From positions 326,924-390,923 of the forward strand of contig NZ_MKVJ01000017.1 in assembly GCF_001898805.1 (NCBI RefSeq): a stretch of DNA of 64,000 nt. The letters run 5' to 3'. Positions 25,903-34,904 of this stretch are shown here, piece by piece; positions within the stretch are counted from its first letter, which is position 1, and the number at the start of each line of letters is the position of its first letter. Both the position numbers and the translations under genes were made by a program. Source of the DNA: Leifsonia sp. 71-9. GTDB taxonomy: Bacteria > Actinomycetota > Actinomycetes > Actinomycetales > Microbacteriaceae. The notes beneath the pieces are model-generated. The model saw only the letters and a list, made by a program, of their open reading frames with translations, was not told the origin of the DNA and ran no database searches.

Positions 25903-26538
25903 GTGCGTCTCCTTCTGCTCTCGTCCAATGTCGGTGCGGTCCCCGCGTTCCTGGAGGAGGCGACGGGCAGGGCGGGCGCCCTCCGGATCGGCTACGTCCC
26001 GGATGCCGCGCTGCCGTATCCCGATGCGCCCTTCGTGAACGCGGAGCAGGAGCGGATCGCCGCGCTCGGCCACGAGGTGGCGGTCATCCGCGTCGGCGGG
26101 ACGCCGCTGGACGAGACCGAGCGCGCGCTCGACCGCGTGGATGCGCTCTACGTCGCCGGCGGCAACACCTTCGCGCTGCTGCACGCCCTCCGGTCGACCG
26201 GAGCCGACCGTGCGATCGTCGACCGCGTGCGCGCGGGCCTGCCCTACATCGGCCTGAGCGCCGGATCGGTCGTCGCCGGCCCCACCATCGAGCCGATCAC
26301 CCCGATGGACGATCCGGCGGAGGCGCCCGAGCTCGCCGGCCACGCCGCCCTCGGCCTTGTCGACATCGTCGTGGTCCCGCACGCCGACGGGCTGTCGTAT
26401 CCCGCCGCCGTGATCGAGCGCATCGTCGCCGAGTACGGCACGTCGCATCCCCTGCGATTGCTGAACGACGACCAGGCGCTCCTCGTGACCGGCGACGACG
26501 GCATCGCCGACGGGCCGCGCCTCGTCCCGTCACCCTGA
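25903..26538 (+). CDS. Peptidase E-like protein (family S51)
   Basis: 211 residues with the class I glutamine-amidotransferase-like fold of peptidase E. It has LYVAGGNTFALLHAL and the nucleophile Ser in YIGLSAGSVVAGP (about residue 121), followed by the His-containing VVVPHADG. Peptidase E cleaves Asp-Xaa dipeptides; relatives include cyanophycinase and regulators without proven activity. The GTG at 25903 is used because it follows a TAGCAT hexamer and the family begins with this beta strand. It stands alone between a terminator hairpin and a small orphan gene. Confidence 0.82.
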   Translation: MRLLLLSSNVGAVPAFLEEATGRAGALRIGYVPDAALPYPDAPFVNAEQERIAALGHEVAVIRVGGTPLDETERALDRVDALYVAGGNTFALLHALRSTGADRAIVDRVRAGLPYIGLSAGSVVAGPTIEPITPMDDPAEAPELAGHAALGLVDIVVVPHADGLSYPAAVIERIVAEYGTSHPLRLLNDDQALLVTGDDGIADGPRLVPSP

Positions 26539-26571
26539 CGATCCGCTCCGAGAGCCCGCGCCGGCCGCGCC

Positions 26572-26577
26572 TACGCT
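26572..26577 (+). promoter_or_regulatory. -10-like TACGCT before orphan gene
   Basis: TACGCT ends 6 nt before ATG 26584. The intervening GAGGGG could also act as a very close ribosome site, so leaderless expression is less certain here. Confidence 0.4.
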
Positions 26578-26583
26578 GAGGGG

Positions 26584-27009
26584 ATGAACGCCTGCGCCGA
26601 CCTCGTCAGCACCGCCGCCCGCCTCGCCGCCGGGTCGACCAGCTCCCGCCGGTTCTTCATCGATCTCGGGGCGGAGGTCGGCGGGGTCGGGCGCGGCCCG
26701 TTCTGGTTCCTGGACGCCGCACGCGGCGGCCGCAACCGGCTGCGAGGGCGCGGCTTCCGGCCGCACGTCGACGACGGCACCGACGGTCAGGCGCGGCACT
26801 TCGCCGGGATCGCGGCCGTCGCGGTGCGCATCGGCGCCCGTCCCACCCGCTGGTTCGCCCTCCACGTGCTGCGCGACCCGGCGGACTCCGCCGACGGCCG
26901 GCTCACCGATCATGCCCTCGAGCTGGTGCGGCTCACCCGCACCGGCGAGGTCGACCGGAACTCCGTCGCGGAGTGGATACGCACGACGATCTGCGAACCG
27001 ACTCGGTAG
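26584..27009 (+). CDS. Conserved-looking hypothetical protein
   Basis: 141 residues, no family recognised. The sequence is basic and soluble, without a signal peptide. It has a GPFWFLDAARGG stretch, then HVDDGTDGQARHFAGIAAVA with two His and acidic residues that could form an active or metal site, and PADSADGRLTDHALELVRL. The codon bias and placement after a -10-like hexamer support a real gene. It lies 45 nt after the peptidase E gene on the same strand. Confidence 0.6.
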   Translation: MNACADLVSTAARLAAGSTSSRRFFIDLGAEVGGVGRGPFWFLDAARGGRNRLRGRGFRPHVDDGTDGQARHFAGIAAVAVRIGARPTRWFALHVLRDPADSADGRLTDHALELVRLTRTGEVDRNSVAEWIRTTICEPTR

Positions 27010-27198
27010 TCGCGGGCTGGACTACGGAGCCGCTCGGAGTTCCCCGGCGAGTCCCCTCGTCCACTTCGGAGAAACCCTCCGGCCGGCACTGCACCTCCCG
27101 TCGCTCACCTCGGTGGGCGCCCGGCCCTCTGGTCGGCTGGAGGCATGCGATGCGGCGCCGCTCGGGCTGCCGCACCGGGACGAAGGATGAGGTCTCCG

Positions 27199-29130
27199 AT
27201 GAAGGTTCCCCTTGCTTTTTCTCTGATCGCTGCCCTGGCCGGCGGGGTCCTCGGTGTGACGGGGGTGGTCGTCTCGCCGGGCATGGCCGCCGAGGGCGGC
27301 GGCGTCGATCCCGGCTCCATCCAGATCACGCGCGACCCGGCCGGAGACGCCGATCGACCGCTGACCGTGGGGGATTCCGTCCGCGTCACCGCGGCTTGGT
27401 CGGTCCCCGACGGCACCGTGGCGGGACACCGGTTCACCCTTGAACTCCCCGACGTCTTCTCGACCGTCAACGTGACACCCTTCGCGCTGGAGACGGCCTC
27501 CGGGGAGTCGATGGGGGAGTGCGCCGTCACCGGCACGCCGCCCGTGCTCGCGTGCACGCTGAACTCCTCGGTGGAGGGCAAGAGCAATGTCCACGGCGCC
27601 CTGTGGGCCGGGGTCCGGGCGAGCAAGGCCACGGATTCGACCTCGGTCGACGTCGTCCTCGATGGTGGACAGACGCGCTCCGTCCCCCTTCCGGGCGGCG
27701 GCGGGATCGTGCCGCGCGACACCGGCACCGAGCCGTCGACTCCGGCCGAGCCGACTCCGCCCATCGAGCGCTTCCAGAAGTGGGGCGAGAACTATCTGGC
27801 GAAGGGCGAGGGGTTCTGGTGGAAGGTCGCGGTGCCGTCGAGCGAGTGGCCGGACGACGGGACCTCCCCGCTGACCATCGTCGACCGTATCGGTGAGGGC
27901 TCCCCGCACCGGTTCCTCGACCCTGCCGCCTACCCCGGACCGCAGTGGGCCCCCTACCTGGAGCAGAGCTGCGACGCGGATCCCGACCGGTATCCGCGCG
28001 TCGTGGGCGATCGGTCGCTCGCCCGCTGGACGGTCTCGCCGGACGGCGGGACGATGACGGTGGAGGTGGACCGGGCGCTCGCGCAGAAGGCGGGCGTGGA
28101 GGGCGCGTGCGCGATCCGCGTCAACTACATCACCCGGCCCACCGGGGAGGTGCGGGCGGGGGACACCTTCCGCAACAGCGCGAGCGTGAACCGGCTGGTC
28201 ACCTCCAGCAGGATCGTGCTCTCCGGGTCCGGTGGAGGCACCGCCGAGGGTGACGAAGTGGGACGCTTCTCGGTTGCCAAGTCGGTGACCGGCGCGGCGG
28301 CCGCGCTCGTCGCGCCGGGCACGGAGTTCCACGCGCGCTACAGGGCGGACGGATACGAGGACGGCACGCTGAACGTGGCGTTCGACGGCACGGAGGCCGT
28401 GTCGCCGTGGTTCCGCGTCGGGACGCGCGTGCTGGTTGGCGAGGTCGACCTGCCGGTCGTCCCCGGCGTCGAGTGGGGTGACGTCCGGATCCTCGTGGAC
28501 GGCGTCGAGCACGGGCCGGGAGCCGAGTTCGTGATCGCCGCCGGTCGCACGATGGTGGTGGAGCTGGTGAACACCGCCGACCCGGAGGCGACGGTGGAGG
28601 TGCCGGTCGAGCCGGAGCCGGAGGTGGAAGTGCCGGGCGAGCCGGTCGTGCCGGAGCCGGAGCCGGAGGTGGAGGTGCCGGGCGAGCCGGTCGTGCCGGA
28701 GCCGGAGCCGGAGGTGGAGGTGCCGGGCGAGCCGGTCGTGCCGGAGGTCGAGCCGGAGGTGCCCGGTGAGCCGGCGGAGCCGGAGCTCGAGACCGAGGTC
28801 CCCGTGGAACCGGCACCGGAGCAGCCGGACGGCGAGACGACGGAGCCGCCGTCGCCGCTCGATCCGCACGTGGAACCGGAGCCGGAGGATCCGGGCGCCC
28901 CGGCTGACCCGGGCGATCCCACCGCCCCGGTCGTCCCCGAACCGCCGGCGCGGGTGCCCGGAGCGCCCGACGGCGGCCGGATCACGCCGGCGGCCACGAC
29001 CCGGCTGGCCTCCACCGGGACGGAGTCCGCGCCTCCCGCGGTGGTCGGCCTGGCAGCGCTGATGCTCGGCGCCGTCGCGATCGCCGTCGACCGGCGCCGT
29101 CGCCGCGCCGCAGAGCGGGCGGACGCGTAA
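27199..29130 (+). CDS. LASTG-anchored surface protein with DUF5979-like domain and Pro/Glu repeats
   Basis: 643 residues. Signal peptide (MKVPLAFSLIAALAGG), then two collagen-binding/SDR-like Ig domains (VGDSVRVTAAW; FQKWGENYLAKGEGFWWKV). A DUF5979-like domain follows at about 350-455 (FSVAKSVTGAAAALVAPGTE). A long Pro/Glu stalk includes three 15-residue repeats of type PEPEPEVEVPGEPVV. The C-terminus is a sorting signal: LASTG, hydrophobic helix (VVGLAALMLGAVAIAV), Arg-rich tail. LAxTG is the signal of class E sortases in high-GC Gram-positives. ATG 27199 gives a proper signal peptide with TGAGG 6 nt upstream; ATG 27187 is the alternative. Likely a wall-bound adhesin. Confidence 0.82.
   Translation: MKVPLAFSLIAALAGGVLGVTGVVVSPGMAAEGGGVDPGSIQITRDPAGDADRPLTVGDSVRVTAAWSVPDGTVAGHRFTLELPDVFSTVNVTPFALETASGESMGECAVTGTPPVLACTLNSSVEGKSNVHGALWAGVRASKATDSTSVDVVLDGGQTRSVPLPGGGGIVPRDTGTEPSTPAEPTPPIERFQKWGENYLAKGEGFWWKVAVPSSEWPDDGTSPLTIVDRIGEGSPHRFLDPAAYPGPQWAPYLEQSCDADPDRYPRVVGDRSLARWTVSPDGGTMTVEVDRALAQKAGVEGACAIRVNYITRPTGEVRAGDTFRNSASVNRLVTSSRIVLSGSGGGTAEGDEVGRFSVAKSVTGAAAALVAPGTEFHARYRADGYEDGTLNVAFDGTEAVSPWFRVGTRVLVGEVDLPVVPGVEWGDVRILVDGVEHGPGAEFVIAAGRTMVVELVNTADPEATVEVPVEPEPEVEVPGEPVVPEPEPEVEVPGEPVVPEPEPEVEVPGEPVVPEVEPEVPGEPAEPELETEVPVEPAPEQPDGETTEPPSPLDPHVEPEPEDPGAPADPGDPTAPVVPEPPARVPGAPDGGRITPAATTRLASTGTESAPPAVVGLAALMLGAVAIAVDRRRRRAAERADA
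28621..28755 (+). repeat. Three tandem 45-bp repeats coding a Pro/Glu stalk
   Basis: Units 28621-28665, 28666-28710 and 28711-28755 encode EVEVPGEPVVPEPEP with few changes, followed by a degenerate part unit. The number of units probably varies between strains. Confidence 0.9.
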
Positions 29131-29141
29131 CAGCAGCAGAA

Positions 29142-29182
29142 CGGCGAATGCGCCGGATCGCGATGATCCGGCGCATTCGCCG
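29142..29182. terminator. 18-bp perfect palindrome between convergent genes
   Basis: CGGCGAATGCGCCGGATC (29142-29159) and its exact reverse complement (29165-29182) flank a 5-nt loop. The element lies between the surface-protein gene (+) and the GH1 gene (-). Near-identical units of GGTGCTCGGAGCG follow to 29226. Confidence 0.8.
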
Positions 29183-29220
29183 CGGTCGGTGCTCGGAGCG
29201 CGGTGCTCGGAGCGCCGTGC

Positions 29221-30393
29221 TCAGAGCCCGTTCGCGCGGGCCACGCCGCCGAGCCAGCCGAGGCTGGGCTTCGGGGTGCGCACGAAGGTCTCGCGGTCGA
29301 CCGCGATCAGGCCGAAGGTCGGCCGGAAGCCACTGGCCCACTCGTAGTTGTCGAGGGCGCTCCAGTGCAGGTATCCCTCGATCTGCACACCATCCTGGAT
29401 CGCCGCGTGCAGCTCGCGCAGCGCGCCGTCGGTGTACGCGATCCGGCGCTCGTCGTCGGCCGTGGCGATGCCGTTCTCGGTGATCATCACCGGCACGCCG
29501 CCGGAGAGCTCCCAGGCGCTCCGCGCACCCTCGGCCGCGGCCGGCGGGTAGAACTCCCAGCCGGTGAGCGTCGTCTCGACGTCCTCCGAGACCGGGAGCG
29601 GACCCTCCGGGCCGATGAAGGTGCGGGTGTACGCCTGCACGCCGACGAAGTCGTCGCCGGCGGAGTTCTCGAGGTACCAGTCGTCGCGCGGGTGGCCGTA
29701 CTCGCGCAGCTTCTCCTCCGAGCCCGGCTCGCCGGTGGCGCGGAACGCCTGGGTGGCGATGGTCCAGCCCGACTTCAGGCCGCTCACCTGCGACAGCACC
29801 TCGCGCGAGCGGTGGTGGGAGTCGAGCAGCGCGTCCGCGACGCCGAGGTCGGGGTTGGGGAGGCCGTAGGCGACCAGGTTCGAGGCGTCCTCGCCGCCCG
29901 CGAGCATGGCCGCGATGTTCGGCTCGTTGATCGTGCAGACGTACTCGACGCCGTCGGAGACGATGGGGAGGGCGAGCTCGGTGTAGCGGGCGAACAGGTC
30001 GGCGGCGTCCGGCGCGCGCCAGAAGCCGTCGCGCTCGAACCAGCGCGGCACGGTGAAGTGCATGAGCGTCACGACCGGCTTGAGGCCGAACTCGTGGCAG
30101 GCCTCCACCATGCGGCGGTAGTGGTCGATCTCGGCGCGGGAGACGAAGCCGCGCTCCGGCTCGATGCGCGCCCACTCGACGCTGAACCGGTAGCTGTCGA
30201 GACCGGCGTCGGCGAGCAGCTTCATGTCCTCGCGGTAGCGGTGATAGCTGTCCATCGCGTCGCCGGAGGGCTCGACGATGCTGGTGCCGGGGGTGTGCTC
30301 GTGCACCCACCAGTTGCTGTTGATGTTGTTGCCCTCGATCTGGTGGGCGGCGGTGGAGGCCCCCCAGAGGAAGCCGTCGGGGAAGGTGAGCAC
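29221..30393 (-). CDS. GH1 family beta-glucosidase
   Basis: 390-residue glycoside hydrolase family 1 enzyme. It has the N-terminal FPDGFLWGASTAAHQIEG signature, the acid/base Glu in TINEPN (about residue 156) and the nucleophile Glu in MITENGI (about 306), followed by YLHWSALDNYEWASGF. It should release glucose or a related sugar from beta-glucosides. It is shorter than the usual 440-480 residues; the start is normal, so the loss is in loops and the C-terminal part. GTG 30393 has AAGGAG 4 nt upstream. It is the last gene of the LacI-controlled transport cluster, suggesting cytoplasmic cleavage of imported glucosides. Confidence 0.88.
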   Translation of the reverse strand: MLTFPDGFLWGASTAAHQIEGNNINSNWWVHEHTPGTSIVEPSGDAMDSYHRYREDMKLLADAGLDSYRFSVEWARIEPERGFVSRAEIDHYRRMVEACHEFGLKPVVTLMHFTVPRWFERDGFWRAPDAADLFARYTELALPIVSDGVEYVCTINEPNIAAMLAGGEDASNLVAYGLPNPDLGVADALLDSHHRSREVLSQVSGLKSGWTIATQAFRATGEPGSEEKLREYGHPRDDWYLENSAGDDFVGVQAYTRTFIGPEGPLPVSEDVETTLTGWEFYPPAAAEGARSAWELSGGVPVMITENGIATADDERRIAYTDGALRELHAAIQDGVQIEGYLHWSALDNYEWASGFRPTFGLIAVDRETFVRTPKPSLGWLGGVARANGL

Positions 30394-30434
30394 AGTTCTC
30401 CTTGTCGTGCGGATGGTTGGGGAGGTTCGGGAGG

Positions 30435-31295
30435 TCAGGGGCCGGGAGCGGCGAGGAACCCGTCGAGAGCGTCGATGGTCGCCTCGGGCGCCTCGAGCTG
30501 CGGCGAGTGCGCGCCGCCCGGAATCACGGCGTACCGCGCGCCGAGGCGCTCGGCCATGTCGCGCTGGGCGGCGATCGGCCACTTGTCGTCGTGCTCGCCG
30601 TGCGCCACGAGCACCGGAACGCCGGTCGCGCGCAGCTCGTCGGTCGTGTCCTCCTCGGAGCGGAGGATCTCGGCGCCCGCGAGCAGGTTGTCGCTCGATG
30701 TGTGCGCCGCCCGCAGCCGCAGGAACGCCAGCTCGGGCTCCAGCGCGTCGTCGGGGAGCCCGCGGGTGTGCGGGTTGTCCCGGTACCAGAGCCCGATCGA
30801 GCCGGACTCGGCGACCGTGTCGGTCGTCTCCTGGTGGCGTCCGGGCCAGCCGTGCGGGCCGGAGCAGAGCATCGTCAGCGAGGCGAACGACGCGGGGGAG
30901 GCGACGACCGCCGCCCGCGCGACGACCCCGCCGAAGCTGTGGCCGAGGAGGTGCACCGGCGATCCTTCGCCCACGAGCCCGGCGGCCTCCACCGCGTCCG
31001 CGGCGAACGCGTCGAGCGTGTACGCCTCGACGCCCGCGGGAGCGGCGGAGTCGGCCTGGCCGCGCTGGCTGTACGCCCACGCGTCCCAGCCGCGCGCGGC
31101 GAGCAGCGGGAGGAACGTGCGGAAGTCCTCCTTCGACCCGGTGAAGCCGGGGACGATCAGCACCGTGCCCCGGCTGTCGCCGGCCGGCGCAGCGTGGAAC
31201 GCCGTCAGCGTCCCGACCCGCGCCGGGAGGCCGACGACGTCGACCCCCGGCGGCACGGGCAGCGCACCGAACGGCGGCAGCGGAGCGAACGTCAC
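30435..31295 (-). CDS. Alpha/beta hydrolase in sugar-uptake operon
   Basis: 286-residue alpha/beta hydrolase. The oxyanion region is VLIVPGFTGSKEDF, the nucleophile Ser is in LLGHSFGG (about residue 117), the acid is in HGEHDDKW (about 236) and the His is in PGGAHSPQLE (about 260). The GTG start overlaps the ATPase gene stop as GTGA, so it is made with the transporter. An esterase that removes acyl groups from imported glycosides before the GH1 enzyme acts would fit the context; this is inference. A peptidase or lactonase role is also possible for this fold. Confidence 0.82.
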   Translation of the reverse strand: MTFAPLPPFGALPVPPGVDVVGLPARVGTLTAFHAAPAGDSRGTVLIVPGFTGSKEDFRTFLPLLAARGWDAWAYSQRGQADSAAPAGVEAYTLDAFAADAVEAAGLVGEGSPVHLLGHSFGGVVARAAVVASPASFASLTMLCSGPHGWPGRHQETTDTVAESGSIGLWYRDNPHTRGLPDDALEPELAFLRLRAAHTSSDNLLAGAEILRSEEDTTDELRATGVPVLVAHGEHDDKWPIAAQRDMAERLGARYAVIPGGAHSPQLEAPEATIDALDGFLAAPGP

Positions 31296-32959
31296 GCGAG
31301 CGCCTCCCGGGTCTTCGCCGGGTTCGGCACGGCGTCGAGCAGCGCGATCGTGTACGGATCGGTGGGATGCCGCAGCACGTCGGCGGTCCGGCCCCGCTCG
31401 ACCACGCGGCCGCTGTTCAACACCATGATGTCGTCGGTGACGAGCCGGGCCGAGAGCAGGTCGTGCGTGATGTAGAGCAGCGAGACGCCCCAGCGCTCGC
31501 GCAGCTCCTCGAGCAGCGCGAGCACGCCGGCGCGCAGCGTCACGTCGAGCATCGACACCGGCTCGTCGGCGATGAGCACCTGCGGATCGCTGGCGAGCGC
31601 GCGGGCGATCACGACGCGCTGCCGCTGCCCGCCCGAGAGCTGGTGCGGCAGCTTCTGCGCGAACTGCTCCACGGGCGTCAGCCCCACGGTCTCCAGCAGC
31701 TCGAGCACCCGGCGACGGGCGTCCTTGCCGCGGAGGCCGGTGTAGTTGACCACCGGCCGGGTGAGCGCGTACTCCACGGTGTGCAGCGGATTGAGGGCCG
31801 CATACGGGTCCTGGAAGACCATCTGCACGTTCTTGTGGAGCTGGTGGATGCCGCGCCGCCCGAGCGACGCCACGTCGGTGTCGCCGAAGCGGACGGTGCC
31901 CGAGGTCGGCGCCTCCACACCCGTGAGGAGCTTCGCGATCGTCGACTTGCCCGACCCCGACGCACCGACGAGCGCGAGCGACTGGCCCGGCTCGAGCGTG
32001 AAGGTCACGTCGTCGACGGCCGTCACCGGGCTCTCGCCGCGGCGCGGTGCCGGGTAGACCTTGCTGACGCCCTCGACCGTGATCGCGGAGCTGGCCGCGC
32101 GGCCCTCCCGCTGCTGCACGTCCGAGGTGCGGGCCGAGCGGTCCGCCGGCAGACCCGGCAGCTCGACGACCTCGCCGCGCGGGTCGGCGTAGTGGCTCAG
32201 CAGCATCTGCGTGTACTCGTGCTGCGGGCGCTCCAGGATGTCGCGGCTGGTGGCGTCCTCCACGATGCGCCCGTCGTGCATGACGAGCACGCGCTGCGTG
32301 GCCTCCAGCACGACCCCGAGGTCGTGGCTGATGAGCACGGCCGTGAAGCCCTCCGACGCCTGCAGCTCGGTGATCGTGTCCATGATCGCGTGCTGCACGA
32401 GCACGTCGAGCGCCGTCGTCGGCTCGTCGAACACCATCAGGCGCGGTTCGAGCGACAGCGCGAGCGCGATCGAGACGCGCTGGCGCATGCCGCCGGACAG
32501 CTCGCCGGGGAAGCGCGCGAGCACCTGCTCCGGCAGGCCGACCTTGCCGACGAGCTCGCGCATCCGGTCGTCCCAGCGGCTGCGCTCGACGTGCCCGTGG
32601 GCGCGGAAGATGTCGGCGAAGTGCTTGCGGATGGTGCGCACCGGGTTCAGCGCGTTCATGCCGGACTGCAGCACCATGGCGAAGCCGCCCTGGCGCTGGC
32701 GGCGCAGGGACTCGTCGTCGAGCTCGCGGATGTCGTGCCCGTCGAAGCGGATGCTGCCGCCGTTGGTGCGCGCCGGCGGCTTCTGGAGCCGGGTGAGCGC
32801 GAAGCCGAGCGTCGACTTGCCCGACCCCGACTCGCCGACCAGGCCGACGAACTCGCCGGCCCCGATGTCGAACGACACGTGGTCGACCGCCTGCACCGGG
32901 ACCTGCCCGGCCGACTCGTAGACGACGGAGAGGTCGCGGACCTCCAGCAGTGCGGTCAT
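31292..32959 (-). CDS. Double ABC-transporter ATPase (DppD-DppF fusion type)
   Basis: 555 residues with two complete nucleotide-binding domains of the oligopeptide type. Domain 1 has Walker A GESGSGKST, signature LSGGM and Walker B LMVFDEPT. Domain 2 (from about residue 278) has Walker A GASGSGKST, signature LSGGQ and VLIADEP. Each follows the Opp/Dpp pattern (MVLQSGMNALNPV, MVFQDPYAALNPL). One polypeptide thus replaces the usual DppD/DppF pair and powers the two permeases upstream. Start overlaps the permease stop as ATGA; stop overlaps the hydrolase start. Confidence 0.92.
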   Translation of the reverse strand: MTALLEVRDLSVVYESAGQVPVQAVDHVSFDIGAGEFVGLVGESGSGKSTLGFALTRLQKPPARTNGGSIRFDGHDIRELDDESLRRQRQGGFAMVLQSGMNALNPVRTIRKHFADIFRAHGHVERSRWDDRMRELVGKVGLPEQVLARFPGELSGGMRQRVSIALALSLEPRLMVFDEPTTALDVLVQHAIMDTITELQASEGFTAVLISHDLGVVLEATQRVLVMHDGRIVEDATSRDILERPQHEYTQMLLSHYADPRGEVVELPGLPADRSARTSDVQQREGRAASSAITVEGVSKVYPAPRRGESPVTAVDDVTFTLEPGQSLALVGASGSGKSTIAKLLTGVEAPTSGTVRFGDTDVASLGRRGIHQLHKNVQMVFQDPYAALNPLHTVEYALTRPVVNYTGLRGKDARRRVLELLETVGLTPVEQFAQKLPHQLSGGQRQRVVIARALASDPQVLIADEPVSMLDVTLRAGVLALLEELRERWGVSLLYITHDLLSARLVTDDIMVLNSGRVVERGRTADVLRHPTDPYTIALLDAVPNPAKTREALA

Positions 32960-33924
32960 CGCTCGCTTCCTTCCTCGGTGCGGGCTGAAGGCGCGGTCCG
33001 GGGGGCCTTGGCCGACCCCTCCCGCAGGCGCGGGTTGCTGATCGCATCCACGCCGAAGTTGATCAGGGTCAGGCTCATCGCCAGCAGGGCGATGCACAGA
33101 CCCGGGGCGAACAGCAGGATCCACTGGCCGGTGAGCAGGGCGTTCGAGTTCTGCGCCCAGTAGAGGATGGTGCCCCAGCTGACGATCGACGAGTCGCCCA
33201 GCCCGAGGAACTCCAGGCCCGCCTCGGCGAGGATCGCGGCGGTCGCGGCGCCGAAGAACGAGCCCGCGATGAGCGAGGTCATGTTCGGCAGGATCTCGTG
33301 GAACACCACGCGGAACGAGCTGTCGCCCGAGAACCGTGCGGCGGTCACGAAGTCGCGCGACCGGAGGGACTGCGTCTGGCTGCGCAGCACGCGCGCACCC
33401 CACGCCCATCCCGTGATCACGATGACCGCGATGATCATCGCCAGGCCGCCGTTCTGCAGGTAGGCGGCGATCACGATCATCAGCGGGAGGCCCGGGATGA
33501 CCAGGAACAGGTTGACGATGAAGTTGACCACCTCGGCGCCGAACCCGCGGATGTAGCCCCAGCTGAGGCCGATCAGCACGGCGACCAGGGTGGACAGCGC
33601 TCCGGCGATGAAGCCGACGGTGACGCTGATCCGGGTGCCGTAGATGAGCTGGCTGAGCACGTCCTCGCCGGCAGCGGTGGTGCCGAACCAGTGCGCCCAG
33701 CTGGCGTCCGCGTTGCGCGGGAAGCCGTCCTGGGTCGCACCGTACGGCGCGAGCCACGGGGCGAAGATCGCGACGAGCACGAACAGGCCGAGGATGATCA
33801 GGCCGAGGCGCGACTTCCAGTTGGCCCAGAGGGTGGCGAACGCCCGGCCGATGAAGGCCAGCCGGTGCGGCGGACGCGCCACCTCTTCGGTGCTGATGGA
33901 CTTGAAACTCTGCGTTGTGGTCAT
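32956..33924 (-). CDS. ABC transporter permease (DppC type)
   Basis: 322 residues, about six membrane helices. It has the OppC/DppC N-terminal segment (WKSRLGLIILGLFVLVAIFA, PYGATQDG, HWFGTTAAGEDVLSQLIYG) and the EAA-type coupling loop (FSGDSSFRVVFHEILPNMTS). With the DppB-type permease it forms the channel for the solute delivered by the family-5 binding protein. ATGA overlaps on both sides give tight coupling in the operon. Confidence 0.92.
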   Translation of the reverse strand: MTTTQSFKSISTEEVARPPHRLAFIGRAFATLWANWKSRLGLIILGLFVLVAIFAPWLAPYGATQDGFPRNADASWAHWFGTTAAGEDVLSQLIYGTRISVTVGFIAGALSTLVAVLIGLSWGYIRGFGAEVVNFIVNLFLVIPGLPLMIVIAAYLQNGGLAMIIAVIVITGWAWGARVLRSQTQSLRSRDFVTAARFSGDSSFRVVFHEILPNMTSLIAGSFFGAATAAILAEAGLEFLGLGDSSIVSWGTILYWAQNSNALLTGQWILLFAPGLCIALLAMSLTLINFGVDAISNPRLREGSAKAPRTAPSARTEEGSER

Positions 33925-34901
33925 CGGCGGGTCCTTGGGTCGAGTACGCCGTACAGGATGTCGACGAGGAAGTTGGCGACGAGAACGCTCACCGTGATGA
34001 GCAGGAACAGCGCCTGCATCAGCGGGTAGTCCTGCCCGATCACCGCGTTGAAGAGCAGGAAGCCGATGCCGGGGTAGCCGAACACCTGCTCCACGAGGAT
34101 GGAGCCGCCGACCACGCCGCCGAGCGCGAGCCCGAATCCGGTGAGGTTCGGCAGGATCGCGTTGCGCGCCGCGTACTTCATCGCGACGGTGCGGCCCTTG
34201 AGGCCGTTCGCCTGGGCGAAGGTCACGTAGTCGTCACCGAGGGTGTTGATCATCGCGTTGCGCATTCCGAGGATCCAACCGCCGACCGAGGTGATGAGGA
34301 TCGTCACCGCCGGGAGCACCGCGTGGTACGCCGCGTCGACGATGAAGTCCCAGCTGAACATCGGCGAGGCCGTCGGACCGTAGGCGCCCGAGGTCGGGAA
34401 CCAGTGCAGCACGTAGCCCAGGAAGAACAGCAGGAGCAGCGCGGTCCAGAAGTACGGGAACGTGCTGGCGAAGGTGCCGGTCAGGGTGGGCAGGGAGTCG
34501 AGCCAGGTGTTGCGGCGCCAGGCGGCGAGCACACCGGTCAGGGTGCCCAGCACGAACGCCACGATGGTGACGATGCCGACCAGCATGATCGTGTACGGGA
34601 ACGCCTGGCCGATCAGCTCGCCGACGCTCTGCGGATAGAACGTGTACGAGACGCCGAAGTCGAACGTGACCACCTGGTGCAGGTAGCTCACGTACTGGTC
34701 CCAGAGGTTGCCGCCCGGCACGCCGAGCTGCGCCTCGATCGCGTCGCGGGTGGCCTGGGTGACCGGGCCGTTCTGCGACAGCTTCGCGATGGCGGCGTCG
34801 GTCGGGGAGCCCGGCATCAGGCGGGGCAGCAGGAAGTTCAGCGTGATCGCGGCCCACAGGGTGAGCACGAACAGGCCGAGTTTGCGAAGGGCGTACTTCA
34901 C
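33921..34901 (-). CDS. ABC transporter permease (DppB type)
   Basis: 326 residues, six helices. N-terminal LTLWAAITLNFLLPRLMPGS and the EAA loop YVTFAQANGLKGRTVAMKYA identify the OppB/DppB class. It lies 3 nt after the binding-protein stop and overlaps the DppC-type gene by 4 nt. Together they import the substrate of the LacI-controlled cluster, probably an oligosaccharide rather than a peptide. Confidence 0.92.
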   Translation of the reverse strand: MKYALRKLGLFVLTLWAAITLNFLLPRLMPGSPTDAAIAKLSQNGPVTQATRDAIEAQLGVPGGNLWDQYVSYLHQVVTFDFGVSYTFYPQSVGELIGQAFPYTIMLVGIVTIVAFVLGTLTGVLAAWRRNTWLDSLPTLTGTFASTFPYFWTALLLLFFLGYVLHWFPTSGAYGPTASPMFSWDFIVDAAYHAVLPAVTILITSVGGWILGMRNAMINTLGDDYVTFAQANGLKGRTVAMKYAARNAILPNLTGFGLALGGVVGGSILVEQVFGYPGIGFLLFNAVIGQDYPLMQALFLLITVSVLVANFLVDILYGVLDPRTRR

Positions 34902-34904
34902 GGC

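Noticed and set aside
27022..28869. 615-codon minus-strand frame with Arg/Leu repeats
   Set aside because: The repeats mirror the Pro/Glu stalk repeats of the real surface protein on the other strand.
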